64,000 nucleotides of DNA from Jidongwangia harbinensis. Its GTDB lineage: Bacteria > Actinomycetota > Actinomycetes > Mycobacteriales > Micromonosporaceae. The notes below the pieces were generated by a model that was not told the origin of the DNA, made no database searches, and worked only from the letters and a program-made list of their open reading frames with translations. This document shows, piece by piece, positions 16,996 to 25,995 of this stretch. The stretch's first letter is position 1. Every line of letters starts with the position of its first letter. The position numbers were made by a program, and so were the translations under genes. The stretch spans positions 1 through 64,000 of the forward strand of contig NZ_JAIWNC010000002.1 of the NCBI RefSeq assembly GCF_020216025.1, in the 5' to 3' direction.

Positions 16996-17421
16996 TCAGC
17001 CGGGCAGGGCCCCGGTGCGCAGCGGGCACTCCGCGGACCCGGCCGTGTGGCTGTGCGGGCCGGCGTCGGCGAGGTGCTGCACCGCGCCCACCAGGACGTC
17101 TCGGGCGAACGGCTTCGGCACGACCGCGCAGAGGCCGGCCTCGGCCGCGCGGGGGTCGCCCGGGATCAGGGAACCGCTGACGATCGCCACCGGGGTCCGG
17201 TGCAGGTCGGCATGGCCACGGATCTCGCGGCACAGCTCCAGGCCGGTCATCCGCGGCATGTCCAGGTCGGTGAGGATCACGCCGGGTCGGTGCTGGACGG
17301 CGATCTCCAGCGCCGCCACCCCGTCGGACGCCGTCAGCACCGTGCATCCGGCCCTGAGGAAGATGCGTTCCAGGGTGAAGCTGACATCTGGATCGTCTTC
17401 CGCGATGAGGAGCAGAGTCAC
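16996..17421 (-). CDS. Stand-alone receiver-domain response regulator
   Basis: A 141-residue CheY-like receiver without an output domain: acidic pocket EDD near the N-terminus, phospho-acceptor Asp in ILTDLDMPRMTG, Ser of VSGS, and Lys in VPKPF. It lies just downstream of the multisensor kinase and is probably its phosphorelay partner. The start is ambiguous. GTG 17421 gives the usual receiver N-terminus; TTG 17472 would overlap the kinase stop as TTGA and imply translational coupling. A helical tail with His and Cys follows the domain. Confidence 0.82.
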   Translation of the reverse strand: MTLLLIAEDDPDVSFTLERIFLRAGCTVLTASDGVAALEIAVQHRPGVILTDLDMPRMTGLELCREIRGHADLHRTPVAIVSGSLIPGDPRAAEAGLCAVVPKPFARDVLVGAVQHLADAGPHSHTAGSAECPLRTGALPG

Positions 17422-17468
17422 CGGAGGGAGATCCCTTCTGCGGACGGCTGGACGGCGGCCGGCAACGG

Positions 17469-20459
17469 TCAACTGGTGGTGTCGGCGGGCAGCGTGACGG
17501 TGAACGTGGTGCCGCCGCCCGGGGCGGGCTGGGCGGTGACGGTGCCGCCGTGGGCCTCGACGATGGCCTTGCTGATGGCGAGCCCGAGGCCGGTGCCCTT
17601 GATCCCCCGGGTGGTGGCGGTGCTGGCCCGGAAGAACCGGGTGAACAGCTGCGGGTACTGCTCGGCGGGGATGCCGATGCCGGTGTCGGCGACCGTGATG
17701 GTGATGCCGTCGGGGCTGTCCGCCGCACCGAGCGTGACCGTGCCGCCGGGCGGGGTGTACTTGATGGCGTTGGAGAGCAGGTTGTCCACGACCTGGCGCA
17801 GCCGCCGGGCGTCACCGAGCAGGATCCGGGTGCAGGTGATCCGGGCGGTGAGGGTGACCCGGTGGGCGTCGGCCGCCGGTTGCTGGGCGGCCGCCGCCTC
17901 GCGCAGCAACCGGCCGGGCGGCACCGGGCGCGGGTCGATGCTGGTGTGCCCGGCGTCCAGGCGGGCCAGTTCGAGCAGGTCGTCGACCAGGGTCTGCAGG
18001 TGTTTGCTGGTGCGGTCGAGGACGGCCAGTTCGCGGCGGCCGGCCAGCTCCGGGTCGTCCCGCAGCATCTCGGTGTACCCGGCGATCACGCCGATCGGGT
18101 TGCGCAGTTCGTGCACGACCACGGCGACGAACTCGTCCTTGAGCCGGTCGAGTTCCTGCAGCCGGCGTACCTGCTGCTTCTCCTGGGTGAGCAGTTGCTC
18201 GCGCTGCTCCGCCAGCTCGCGCCGGTCGGTGACGTTGGTGCAGATGCCGTCGACGAGCAGCCGGCCGTTCTCCCGGCGGGCGACGGCGCGGGTCCACACC
18301 CAGCGGGTGACGCCGTCGTCGCCGACGATCCGCACCTCGACGTCGGCCGGCTCGCCCGCGGAGACGGTGGCGTGGAAGTGCTGGAAGATCTCCCGGTCGC
18401 CGGGGTGGACCCGCTCGGCGAGCGCGGCACCCATGTCGGCGTCGGTGGGCAGTTCGGCGCCGAACACACCGGTGCCGTTGGGGCTGGCGTAGACCGAGTG
18501 CACCGTGCCGTCCGGCCGGATCTCGACGGTCCACAGGTAGTCGTTGACCTGCTCCACAACGCGGTCGAAGTCACGGCGGGCGGCGGCCAGGGCGAGGGTG
18601 AGGTCCTCGGCGCGGCGACGTTCCACGTACCGGCTGACGTGGGTGGCGATGCTGTCCAGCAGGCCGAGCACGTCGACGTCGGTGGGCAGGTCGGTGTCGG
18701 CGAAGAACGCCAGTACCCCGACCACCTGCTCGCCGCTGCGTACCGGCAGGCCGATCGCGGTGCGCAGCCCGGCGTCGACGGCGGCCTGATGGCGGCCGGC
18801 GACGGTGGTGTCGGCGGAGATGTCGCCGGTCCACACGTGGCTGCCGCGCTGCCACACCGTGCCGGCCAGGCCGACCCCGGCCGGGAACGACAGCGGCAGG
18901 TCGCCGGTGAAGTCGTGCAGCCGCCGGCCCGGCGCGGTCCAGGAACTGGCCCGGGTGACGTGCTGCCCGTCCTCGTCGACCTGCCAGTACTCCGCGCACG
19001 CCCAGCCCAGTTCGGCGGCCGCGGCGGCTGCGGCGGCCGCGGCCGCGTCGCGGCCGCTGGTCGCCTCCGAGAGGGCCTGGGCGACCGCGTAGCGGGTCCG
19101 GCGGTGCTGTTCGGCGCGGTGGGCGTCGGTGATGTCGTGCATCGCCACGACCGCGCCGAGCCGGCGGCCGTCGGTGGCGTCGATCGGGCGGCCGTTGGCC
19201 AGGAACCGGCGGATCTCCCCGCCCGGCCGGCGCACCACCAGGTGCTGGCCCCGCACCGTGTCACCGGCGTAGGCGCGGGCCAGCGGCACCTGGTCCGGCC
19301 GCAGCGGGGTACGCCCGTCCTCGGCGAGCAGCGCATAGGTGCCGGCCCAGTCCGTCGCGTCGAGGGGCTGCTCGTCGAGGCCGTGCAGCTCGCGCACGGC
19401 CTGGTTGAACAGGGCGAGCCGGCCGTCGCTGCCGCACGCCACCACGCCGGTGTCCAGGCTGTCCAGCAGCGTCTGCAGGAAGGTGCGCTCGTCGGCGAGG
19501 CGCCGCCGTTCGGCCTCCAGCAGCTGCTGGGCCTGCCGCCGCGGGGTGATGTCGTGCAGGAACGCGTGGAACGCCGGATCGCCGTGCTCCGCGCTGACCT
19601 GCAACGTCATCTCGACCGGGAACTCCCGGCCGGCCCGGTCGACCGCGGCCAGTTCCAGGCGCTGCCCGGCCAGCGTCGAGGGCTCGCCCCGCCGGACGCG
19701 AGCCAGGCCGGCCTCGTGGGCGTCGTGGAAGCGGGCCGGGATGAACAGCTCGGTCGCGGGGCGGCCCACCGCCTCGGCCGCGCTCCAGCCGAACAGCCGC
19801 TCGGCGGCGTCGTTCCACGCGCTCACCCGTCCCTCGGCGGTCATCGACACGAACGCGTCCTGCGCGCTGGCCAGCACCGCCTGCAGCCGCGCCGCGGCCT
19901 CGTCCGCGGCCTGCTCGCGGCGCTCGGCCTCGGCGGCCAGTTCGGCGTTGCGGCGGGCCTGCCGGCGCCGCTCGAACAGCGCCAGGATCATCGCGGCCAG
20001 ATCCTTGAGCCGTTCGATCCGCTCACCGGTCAGTTCCCGCACCTCGGTGTCGAACACGCACAGCGTGCCGAGCGCGTGGCCCTGCGGGGTGACCAGCGGC
20101 GCCGAGGCGTAGAACCGGACGTTCGCCAGGATCCCGGTCACCCACGGATTCGCGCCGTAGGTGGGGTCCGCCGAGGCGTCCGGTACGTGCACGAACTCGC
20201 CGGTCTCGAACCGGATCGCACACATCGAGTCGGTGCGGGCCGAATCCGCGCCGTCGAACCCGACCGTGGTCAGCTGGCACTGCCGGTGCTCGTCGATCAG
20301 GTTCAGCGTCGCGGTCGGTACCCCGGCGACCAGCGCCGCGACCCGTACCGCGGCCTCCAGCTCGTCGTCGGCCGGGGCGTCGAGCAGCCGGTATTCGTGC
20401 AGGGCGGCCAGTCTCTGCTGCTCATGCTCGCTGGTGCGCGGTGGCAGGACAGACGTCAC
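17469..20459 (-). CDS. Soluble multisensor histidine kinase (GAF-PAS-PAS-GAF-PAS-HisKA-HATPase)
   Basis: A 996-residue kinase without TM segments. In order: GAF (about 30-165), PAS (195-310), PAS (328-448), GAF (460-612), PAS (630-750), HisKA with His783 in VVHELRNPIG, then HATPase with N box LLSNAIKYTPPGG, DTGIGIP and GTGLGLAISK. GTG 20459 is preceded by AGGAAG. An 11-residue Ala run (472-482) is encoded by a GC-rich simple repeat at 19014-19046. The GAF domains lack obvious haem or bilin ligand Cys in the usual place. Operonic with the receiver gene. Signal unknown, probably redox, light or small ligand. Confidence 0.88.
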   Translation of the reverse strand: MTSVLPPRTSEHEQQRLAALHEYRLLDAPADDELEAAVRVAALVAGVPTATLNLIDEHRQCQLTTVGFDGADSARTDSMCAIRFETGEFVHVPDASADPTYGANPWVTGILANVRFYASAPLVTPQGHALGTLCVFDTEVRELTGERIERLKDLAAMILALFERRRQARRNAELAAEAERREQAADEAAARLQAVLASAQDAFVSMTAEGRVSAWNDAAERLFGWSAAEAVGRPATELFIPARFHDAHEAGLARVRRGEPSTLAGQRLELAAVDRAGREFPVEMTLQVSAEHGDPAFHAFLHDITPRRQAQQLLEAERRRLADERTFLQTLLDSLDTGVVACGSDGRLALFNQAVRELHGLDEQPLDATDWAGTYALLAEDGRTPLRPDQVPLARAYAGDTVRGQHLVVRRPGGEIRRFLANGRPIDATDGRRLGAVVAMHDITDAHRAEQHRRTRYAVAQALSEATSGRDAAAAAAAAAAAELGWACAEYWQVDEDGQHVTRASSWTAPGRRLHDFTGDLPLSFPAGVGLAGTVWQRGSHVWTGDISADTTVAGRHQAAVDAGLRTAIGLPVRSGEQVVGVLAFFADTDLPTDVDVLGLLDSIATHVSRYVERRRAEDLTLALAAARRDFDRVVEQVNDYLWTVEIRPDGTVHSVYASPNGTGVFGAELPTDADMGAALAERVHPGDREIFQHFHATVSAGEPADVEVRIVGDDGVTRWVWTRAVARRENGRLLVDGICTNVTDRRELAEQREQLLTQEKQQVRRLQELDRLKDEFVAVVVHELRNPIGVIAGYTEMLRDDPELAGRRELAVLDRTSKHLQTLVDDLLELARLDAGHTSIDPRPVPPGRLLREAAAAQQPAADAHRVTLTARITCTRILLGDARRLRQVVDNLLSNAIKYTPPGGTVTLGAADSPDGITITVADTGIGIPAEQYPQLFTRFFRASTATTRGIKGTGLGLAISKAIVEAHGGTVTAQPAPGGGTTFTVTLPADTTS

Positions 20460-20515
20460 GTTCTTCCTGTCGGCAGGCCGCGCGGTTTGCTGACCTCCGC
20501 CCGGGTGGGCCGGAT

Positions 20516-21892
20516 CTACGGCAGCGGATCGGGTCCCAGTGGGTTGGTGCGGGTCAGCGCGAGGACGAGCCAGGCCGTGGCGGCCACGTGTTTGGCGGGG
20601 TAGTAGCCGGACGGCAGGTATCCCACGTGCACCGGGCTGCTCGCGGCGGGGAGTCCGTGCCCGGCCGGGACCGGCGTGTCCGCGACGTGCGCGGCCGTAC
20701 TCAGCTGGCTCTGGGCCCGGGCGAGGGCGCGCTGGGCGGTGTCGACCGCCAGGGCGCCGGCCGGGGAGTGCGCCAGGGCGGCGGCGTGCTGGGCGGTGCC
20801 CTCCAGCCAGACGGCGCGCGGGTCGGGTGCCGGAACGCCCGGCTCGATCGGCGTGTCCGGGTCCGCGGTGAGGCTTTCGGTGGAGACGGTGAGCCCGGTG
20901 ACGCTGCCGGACCGCAGGCTGCTGTTCGGCGCGGTGGGCGTGTCGGTGACGGTGAGGCGCCGGCCGGCGGTGTCCAGGCAGCCGGAGTGGTCGCCGTCCC
21001 GCAGGGCCAGCCAGGAGTGCGTCTGGGCCTCCAGTACGAGCGGGCCGCGGTCGATCACCCGGCCGTCCGCGGAGCCGTGCCAGAACGCCTGGCGGGGGGC
21101 GTTCCACATCCGGCGGACCAGGGCGGTGGCGTGGTCCCGGTGGGCCAGCCACCGCTGGTCGCCGGTGACCAGGGCCAGGTGGGCGAAGAACGCCGCGAGG
21201 TCGGCGTTGCGGGTGGTGGAGACCCGGCGCAGCCGGACGCCGTCGCGGTCGAAGCCGTCGGCGAACCCGCCCAGCGACCGGGTGGAGCGGCAGGTGCCGG
21301 CCAGCCAGCGGCCGGCCGCCACGGCGGAGGCGAGGAACCGGCTGTCGCCGGTGCGCTGGTGCAGGGCGCACCAGGCGATGCCGGCCCACGCGTGTTCGCC
21401 GGCGCCCGAACCGACGAAGCCGAACGCACCGCCGATGTTGACCGTGCCGTCGTCGCGGACGAACCCGTCCGGTTGGACGGCGCCGTTCCGGGTGTACGGG
21501 CCGGCGTGGTACGCCTGGCGCAGGCGGCCGTCGTCGTACCGCGGGTCGTGCTGCTGGGCGTAGTGCAGCGACTCGCCGATCAGCGCCGCCCGGTCCAGCG
21601 ACTCCGGCCGGTCGTCCACCAGGTAGGCGAGGGCGGCGAGCGCGGCGTCGTAGGTGAACGCCGTGGTGTACAGGCCCAGTTCGTCGGCGTACGACTGGGG
21701 CAGCCGCAGCGCTCCCGAGGCGGCATGCGCGTCGAGCGTCAGGTCCAGGAACCGCATCGCCCGCCGCCGCGCCCGCAGCAGTGCCGGGTCCGGTGCCACG
21801 GCCGCCGGCGCCGCCGGGGCGGTGCCGGCCAGCGTCGTCGCGGCCGCCACCCCCAGGCCCGCGGCGAGCACACTCCTCCGGGAAACCGCCAC
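20516..21892 (-). CDS. Tat-exported putative alpha/alpha-barrel protein
   Basis: A 458-residue protein with Tat motif SRRSVLAAG and cleavage near residue 30. The mature chain is a series of paired helices with W, Y and H spaced at about 50-60-residue intervals (AFTYDAALAALAYLVDD, EHAWAGIAWCALHQRTGD, AAFFAHLALVTGDQRWL), the pattern of (alpha/alpha)6 glycosidase-like barrels. I recognise no exact GH family or catalytic pair. Its GC-rich Ala-heavy C-terminus ends SGYYPAKHVAATAWLVLAL. A secreted glycan-active enzyme is a reasonable inference only. Confidence 0.65.
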   Translation of the reverse strand: MAVSRRSVLAAGLGVAAATTLAGTAPAAPAAVAPDPALLRARRRAMRFLDLTLDAHAASGALRLPQSYADELGLYTTAFTYDAALAALAYLVDDRPESLDRAALIGESLHYAQQHDPRYDDGRLRQAYHAGPYTRNGAVQPDGFVRDDGTVNIGGAFGFVGSGAGEHAWAGIAWCALHQRTGDSRFLASAVAAGRWLAGTCRSTRSLGGFADGFDRDGVRLRRVSTTRNADLAAFFAHLALVTGDQRWLAHRDHATALVRRMWNAPRQAFWHGSADGRVIDRGPLVLEAQTHSWLALRDGDHSGCLDTAGRRLTVTDTPTAPNSSLRSGSVTGLTVSTESLTADPDTPIEPGVPAPDPRAVWLEGTAQHAAALAHSPAGALAVDTAQRALARAQSQLSTAAHVADTPVPAGHGLPAASSPVHVGYLPSGYYPAKHVAATAWLVLALTRTNPLGPDPLP

Positions 21893-22052
21893 GTCAGCGC
21901 TCCTTTGCGTCGAATGGGCGGTTCGAATCTAGGACGTCCGAACGCACCCGCGCAGGCGTTTCGCCGGATTCCGCGGCACGGCCGTTCCCGTAGCGCGGCC
22001 GCGGTGGGGTGGCCGAGTTGGTGAAGACGGCCAGGGCCTCGCGCCGGGGCGG

Positions 22053-22829
22053 TCAGGCCGCGGTCGCCCCGCCGTCGACCGGTAGCACGGCGCCGTGCAC
22101 ATAGGCGGCCTCGTCCGCGGCCAGGAACGCGACCGCCGCCGCCACCTCCGCGGGTTCGCCGAGGCGGCGGGCCGGCAGCGCCGCGGCGACGGCGTCGAGA
22201 CCGGCGCCGTAGCCGGTGCCCTCGGTGCGGACCGGTCCGGGGCTGACCGCGTTGACGCGTACCCCGGAGGGTCCGAACTCGGCCGCCCAGCTCTGCGTCA
22301 GCAGCAACAGCGCCGCCTTGCTGGAGCCGTAGAGCCCGGCCGCGACCGAACCGCGGTGCGCGGCCCCGGTCAGGATGTTGACCACCGCGCCGGAGCCGCG
22401 TTCGGCCATCGCCGGGACCAGCGCCTGGACCAGGAAGTACGGCGCCTTGACGTTGAGGTCGTAGACGGCGTCGAACCCGGCCGCGGTGGTGTCGGCCGTC
22501 GGCCCGAACGTGAAGACACCCGCGTTGTTGACGAGGACGTCGATCCGCCCGGTCACGCCGAGCGCGCGCTCCGCCAGGTCCGCGGTGCCGGTATCCGTGG
22601 TGAGGTCCGCGGCCAGGAAGTCGGCGTGGCCGCCGCGGGCCTGGATTCCGGTCACCGCGGCGTGTCCGCGGCCCGGGTCCCGGCCGGAGACGATGACGTG
22701 GGCGCCGCGCTCGGCGAGCAGGTCGGCCACGGCGTGGCCGATGCCGCTGGTCGAGCCGGTGACGAGCGCCGTGCGGCCGTCGAGGCGGGTGCGGACGGCG
22801 GACACCGGAGGGGTTGCTGGTTCGATCAT
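22053..22829 (-). CDS. SDR-family NAD(P)-dependent oxidoreductase
   Basis: A 258-residue classical short-chain dehydrogenase. The cofactor motif is TGSTSGIG (about 24-31), NNAG follows near residue 104, the catalytic YGSSK pair near 165, and the C-terminal VDGGATAA ends the fold. The R in SGRD after beta2 suggests NADP preference. The ATG at 22829 is used; another lies three codons upstream (22838). A strong perfect hairpin sits 39-63 bp upstream and may be its operator. Substrate unknown. Confidence 0.87.
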   Translation of the reverse strand: MIEPATPPVSAVRTRLDGRTALVTGSTSGIGHAVADLLAERGAHVIVSGRDPGRGHAAVTGIQARGGHADFLAADLTTDTGTADLAERALGVTGRIDVLVNNAGVFTFGPTADTTAAGFDAVYDLNVKAPYFLVQALVPAMAERGSGAVVNILTGAAHRGSVAAGLYGSSKAALLLLTQSWAAEFGPSGVRVNAVSPGPVRTEGTGYGAGLDAVAAALPARRLGEPAEVAAAVAFLAADEAAYVHGAVLPVDGGATAA

Positions 22830-22867
22830 GCGCCCCACCCTTCGCCACCCTCGGGTCGAGGCCCGAG

Positions 22868-22892
22868 GCGCTTTGCCAACTCGGCAAAGCGC
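22868..22892. promoter_or_regulatory. Perfect 10-bp inverted repeat upstream of the SDR gene
   Basis: GCGCTTTGCC and GGCAAAGCGC flank the 5-nt loop AACTC. It lies 14 nt downstream of the TRIC-family stop and 39 bp upstream of the SDR start, both on the minus strand. It could be a terminator for the first gene or an operator for the second. TTTGCC-N5-GGCAAA symmetry suits a dimeric repressor; there is no U-tract. Confidence 0.5.
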
Positions 22893-22905
22893 GCCGGTCG
22901 CCGCC

Positions 22906-23571
22906 TCAGTCCTCCGATCCGGCGGGCCCGACGCGCTGCCGCCGCGGCACCCGGGCGTGCGGCGCGGTCCAGTGGCGCAGCATGGCGGCGATGCGGAACC
23001 CGAACACCAGCACCGCCGCGCCGGTGGCGACCACCGGCATGGGCAGGCCGGTGTGGTGCGCGCCGGCGACGATGACGGCGCCGACGGCCGCCGGGATCGC
23101 GTACAGTTCCGTGTCGGCCCGCAGCAGCGCGGGCGCCTCCCGCGCGGTGATGTCGCGCAGCACGCCGCCGCCGACCGCGGTGGTGATGCCGAGCAGCACG
23201 GCCTGCAGCGAACCGAGCCCGAAGTCGAGCGCCTTGAGCGTGCCGGTGACGCAGAACAGCGCCAGCCCGGCGGCGTCGAACACGAGCACCGTGCGGGTGA
23301 GCCGCCGCAGCACCGGGTGGGCGAAGAACGTCACCGCCGTGGCGACCAGCGGGACCACCAGATAGCTGAGTTCGGTGAACGCGGCCGGCGGGGTGTCCCC
23401 GATGACCAGGTCACGGAGGATGCCGCCGCCGAGCGCGGTGAGCATGGCGAGCACCAGAATTCCGACGACGTCGAAGCTCTTCTGGATGGCCATCAGCGCG
23501 CCGGACGTGGCGAACGCGTAGAGACCGACCAGCTCGAGAACCTTGATGACCGCACCTGCCGACATCCGCAC
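22906..23571 (-). CDS. TRIC-family (YadS/UPF0126) cation-channel protein
   Basis: A 221-residue membrane protein with about seven TMs made of two three-TM repeats. Each repeat carries the signature GGGxxRD: GGGILRDLV in the first and GGGVLRDIT in the second. Bacterial members are homologues of trimeric intracellular cation channels, or glycine-transport-like proteins in some reports. Length fits the family. Monocistronic; downstream SDR belongs to another function. Confidence 0.87.
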   Translation of the reverse strand: MRMSAGAVIKVLELVGLYAFATSGALMAIQKSFDVVGILVLAMLTALGGGILRDLVIGDTPPAAFTELSYLVVPLVATAVTFFAHPVLRRLTRTVLVFDAAGLALFCVTGTLKALDFGLGSLQAVLLGITTAVGGGVLRDITAREAPALLRADTELYAIPAAVGAVIVAGAHHTGLPMPVVATGAAVLVFGFRIAAMLRHWTAPHARVPRRQRVGPAGSED

Positions 23572-23626
23572 AGTGTCGCCGGTCGGCCCCGGCTCCCCGG
23601 CGGACGTCGTCCGGTGCGTCGCCCGC

Positions 23627-23980
23627 TCAGCCGGCCAGCAGCACCGCGGCCAGGGCGAGCCCGCCCGGGATCACCTGGACGAACAGGATGCGGCGGTTGA
23701 CCGTGACGGCACCGTAGATCCCGGCCACGACGACGCAGCCCAGGAAGAAGGTCTGGAACGTCCGGTCGTCGGTGAGCAGGCCGTAGAGCAGGCCGACGGC
23801 CAGGAAACCGTTGTACAGGCCCTGGTTGGCCGCCAGCGGGGCGCTCTCCCGGGCGAACTCCTCGCTGGTGCCGAACGTCGCCCGGCCGCGCGCCGTCTCC
23901 CACAGGAACATCTCCAGGACCAGGATGTACACGTGGATGGCGGCGACCAGCCCGACCAGGATCTGTGCGGCCAACTCCAT
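23627..23980 (-). CDS. DUF1304 membrane protein
   Basis: A 117-residue protein with four TMs. Its conserved signatures include the Glu and Trp of HVYILVLEMFLWETARGRATF and the segment NQGLYNGFLAVGLLYG, both diagnostic of DUF1304. The biochemical role is unknown; the family is widespread in bacteria. Reads toward the TRIC gene with a 55-bp gap. Confidence 0.85.
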   Translation of the reverse strand: MELAAQILVGLVAAIHVYILVLEMFLWETARGRATFGTSEEFARESAPLAANQGLYNGFLAVGLLYGLLTDDRTFQTFFLGCVVVAGIYGAVTVNRRILFVQVIPGGLALAAVLLAG

Positions 23981-24094
23981 GGATTACCTCCGACGTGGCC
24001 GGCCACCACGGCCGGGCCGAACATGATCATCGACACCCTAGCCCCGGCGCACCACGCCGCCGCGCCCGCTCCCGCACGCCGATGTCGCCCGGTG

Positions 24095-24123
24095 TTGACG
24101 TACCGTTCACCAAGAAATAGATT
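24095..24123 (+). promoter_or_regulatory. Consensus-like sigma70/HrdB-type promoter of the CotH gene
   Basis: TTGACG (24095-24100), a 17-bp spacer, and TAGATT (24118-24123). The initiation point would be near 24130, leaving a 70-nt leader. The surrounding sequence is the most AT-rich stretch nearby. It faces the CotH gene and is the best-matched promoter I see in the window. Confidence 0.6.
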
Positions 24124-24201
24124 TGCATCAATATCTAACGGTGGACCGGGCTCTCCATCGGCGACGTCTGGTGTCGCGGCCAACAAAGAGGGGTGCCTCC
24201 T

Positions 24202-25983
24202 GTGCGCAGAACCACACTGATCGGCGTGTTCGCCGCCGTCACCCTGGTCATGACCGGCTGTGCGGTGCCCGTGGGCGAGACCCGCGCCGCGACCCGGGCC
24301 GCCACGGCGCTGGTCCGCGACGCCGCCGCCCAGCAGCGCGCGCTCGACGCGCTCGGCGCCTCCGGCACGGCCGGCGTCGACCCGGTCACGGCCGCCGTCC
24401 AGACCGCCCGGCAGCGCGCCGACCTCGCCGGGGACATTCAGTTCTCGGCACCGAGCGGCACCTTCCAGGGCCAGCAGCCGGTGCAGCTGAGCACGACGAT
24501 CGCCAACGCGCAGATCCACTACACGGTGGACGGTTCCGCGCCGACCAGCGCCTCGCCGCTCTACTCGGCCGCGCTGACGCTGACCCGTACCACCCAGGTC
24601 CGGGCGCAGGCCTTCGTCAACGGTACGGCCTCCGGCGAGCCGGGCAGCTCGGTCTACATCGCCCGCGCCGTGGACGCCCAGCACGACCTCCCGCTGGTGG
24701 TGCTGGACGCCTACGGCGGCGGCAAGCCCGCCCGCGAGTACCGTGACGTGGCCGCTCTGATCGTGGACAAGCAGAACAACGTGGCCTCGCTCAGCACGGC
24801 GCCGGCGGTGGCCACCCGGGCCGGGTTCCACCTGCGCGGACAGTCGTCGAGCAACTTCCAGAAGGCGCCCTACCGGCTGGAGTTCCGCGACAACGAGGAC
24901 AAGGGCGCGGAGTTCCCGGTGCTCGGCATGCCGGCCGACGAGGACTGGGTGCTGCGCGGCCCGTTCCCGGACAAGACCCTGATCCGCGACGCGTTCGCCT
25001 ACACCATCGGCCGGGACATGGGCCTGCGGGCGCCCCGCTTCGCGTTCGTCGAGGTCTACCTCAACCTGGACGCCGACCCGATGGGCGCGGACGACTACCA
25101 GGGCGTGTACCTGCTGCAGGAGAACCTGAAGAACTCGCCGGAGCGGATGAACCTGGCGAAGCTCAAGGAGACCGACGTCACCGAACCCGCGGTCTCGGGC
25201 GGGTACATCATGCAGTTCAACGCGCTGGCCGCCGAGCCGCCGCTGCTGACCTGCACCCGCAAGCCGCCGTCGAACGCCTGCTGGAGTGACCTGGAGGTCA
25301 ACGAGCCGAAGGAACTCGCGCCCCAGCAGCAGGCCTGGATCACCGACTACGTGCAGAAGTTCCACGACTCGCTGCGCAGCGCCAACCCCGCCGATCCGGT
25401 CACCGGCTACCCGGCGTACGCCGACGTGAACTCGTGGGTGGACCGGGTCGTGCACAACGAGCTGGCCCGCGAGCCGGACGCCTACATCCGCAGCACCTAC
25501 TTCTTCAAGGACCGGGGCGGCAAGCTGGTCGCCGGGCCGCTGTGGGACTACGACATCGGTTACGGCGCCTACACCGGCTTCGGCGGTACCGGCGCGACCT
25601 ACACGGGGTGGCAGTTCTCGGCCGGCTTCTTCGGCACCACGGACTGGTTCCAGCGGCTGATGGCCGATCCGAGCTTCCAGACCCTGGCGCAGAACCGGTG
25701 GACGGCCCTGCGGTCATCGATCATGTCCGACGCGCAGTTGCGGGCCCGGGTCGACACGCTGACCGCGCCGCTGGCCAACGCCGCCCAGCGCAACTTCACC
25801 AAGTGGCCGATCCTCAACCAGGCCAACGTCGGCGGGTTCCAGACACAGGTCAGCCAGACGTACGCCCAGCAGCTCGAGATCATGAAGACCTGGCTGGTCA
25901 ACCGCGCGAAGTGGCTGGACACCTCGGGCTGGCGGCCGACCACCGGCACGCCGCCCGCGGCGCCGCCGCCGCATCTCAGGTGA
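24202..25983 (+). CDS. CotH-family lipoprotein with chitobiase C-terminal-like domain
   Basis: A 593-residue exported protein. The signal peptide ends in a lipobox-like MTGC, so it is probably a lipoprotein. An all-beta domain (about 80-155, FSAPSGTFQGQQPVQL... IHYTVDGSAPTSASPLYSA) matches the CHB_HEX_C type. The CotH kinase-like domain follows, with FHLRGQSSSNFQKAPYRLEF, YQGVYLLQENLK, and GPLWDYDIGYG carrying the Asp of the metal site. CotH proteins are atypical kinases, best known from spore coats; secreted forms in actinobacteria are uncharacterised. GTG 24202 is preferred over GTG 24193 for SD spacing. Confidence 0.85.
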   Translation: MRRTTLIGVFAAVTLVMTGCAVPVGETRAATRAATALVRDAAAQQRALDALGASGTAGVDPVTAAVQTARQRADLAGDIQFSAPSGTFQGQQPVQLSTTIANAQIHYTVDGSAPTSASPLYSAALTLTRTTQVRAQAFVNGTASGEPGSSVYIARAVDAQHDLPLVVLDAYGGGKPAREYRDVAALIVDKQNNVASLSTAPAVATRAGFHLRGQSSSNFQKAPYRLEFRDNEDKGAEFPVLGMPADEDWVLRGPFPDKTLIRDAFAYTIGRDMGLRAPRFAFVEVYLNLDADPMGADDYQGVYLLQENLKNSPERMNLAKLKETDVTEPAVSGGYIMQFNALAAEPPLLTCTRKPPSNACWSDLEVNEPKELAPQQQAWITDYVQKFHDSLRSANPADPVTGYPAYADVNSWVDRVVHNELAREPDAYIRSTYFFKDRGGKLVAGPLWDYDIGYGAYTGFGGTGATYTGWQFSAGFFGTTDWFQRLMADPSFQTLAQNRWTALRSSIMSDAQLRARVDTLTAPLANAAQRNFTKWPILNQANVGGFQTQVSQTYAQQLEIMKTWLVNRAKWLDTSGWRPTTGTPPAAPPPHLR

Positions 25984-25995
25984 CCCCGGGGCCGG

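Noticed and set aside
16989..17005. Terminator between the esterase and receiver genes
   Set aside because: The GCCCGGCT/AGCCGGGC dyad has only a one-base centre and overlaps the receiver stop; ordinary GC-rich symmetry explains it.
18600..19100. Long Ala run as a frameshift or error
   Set aside because: The run (19014-19046) is in frame and both flanking GAF segments continue intact, so it is a simple-sequence tract in a real gene.
22008..22030. tRNA-Ser/Leu-like D-arm sequence (GGTGGCCGAGTTGGTGAAG)
   Set aside because: No anticodon arm, T arm or acceptor stem follows; the sequence runs directly into the SDR gene end.
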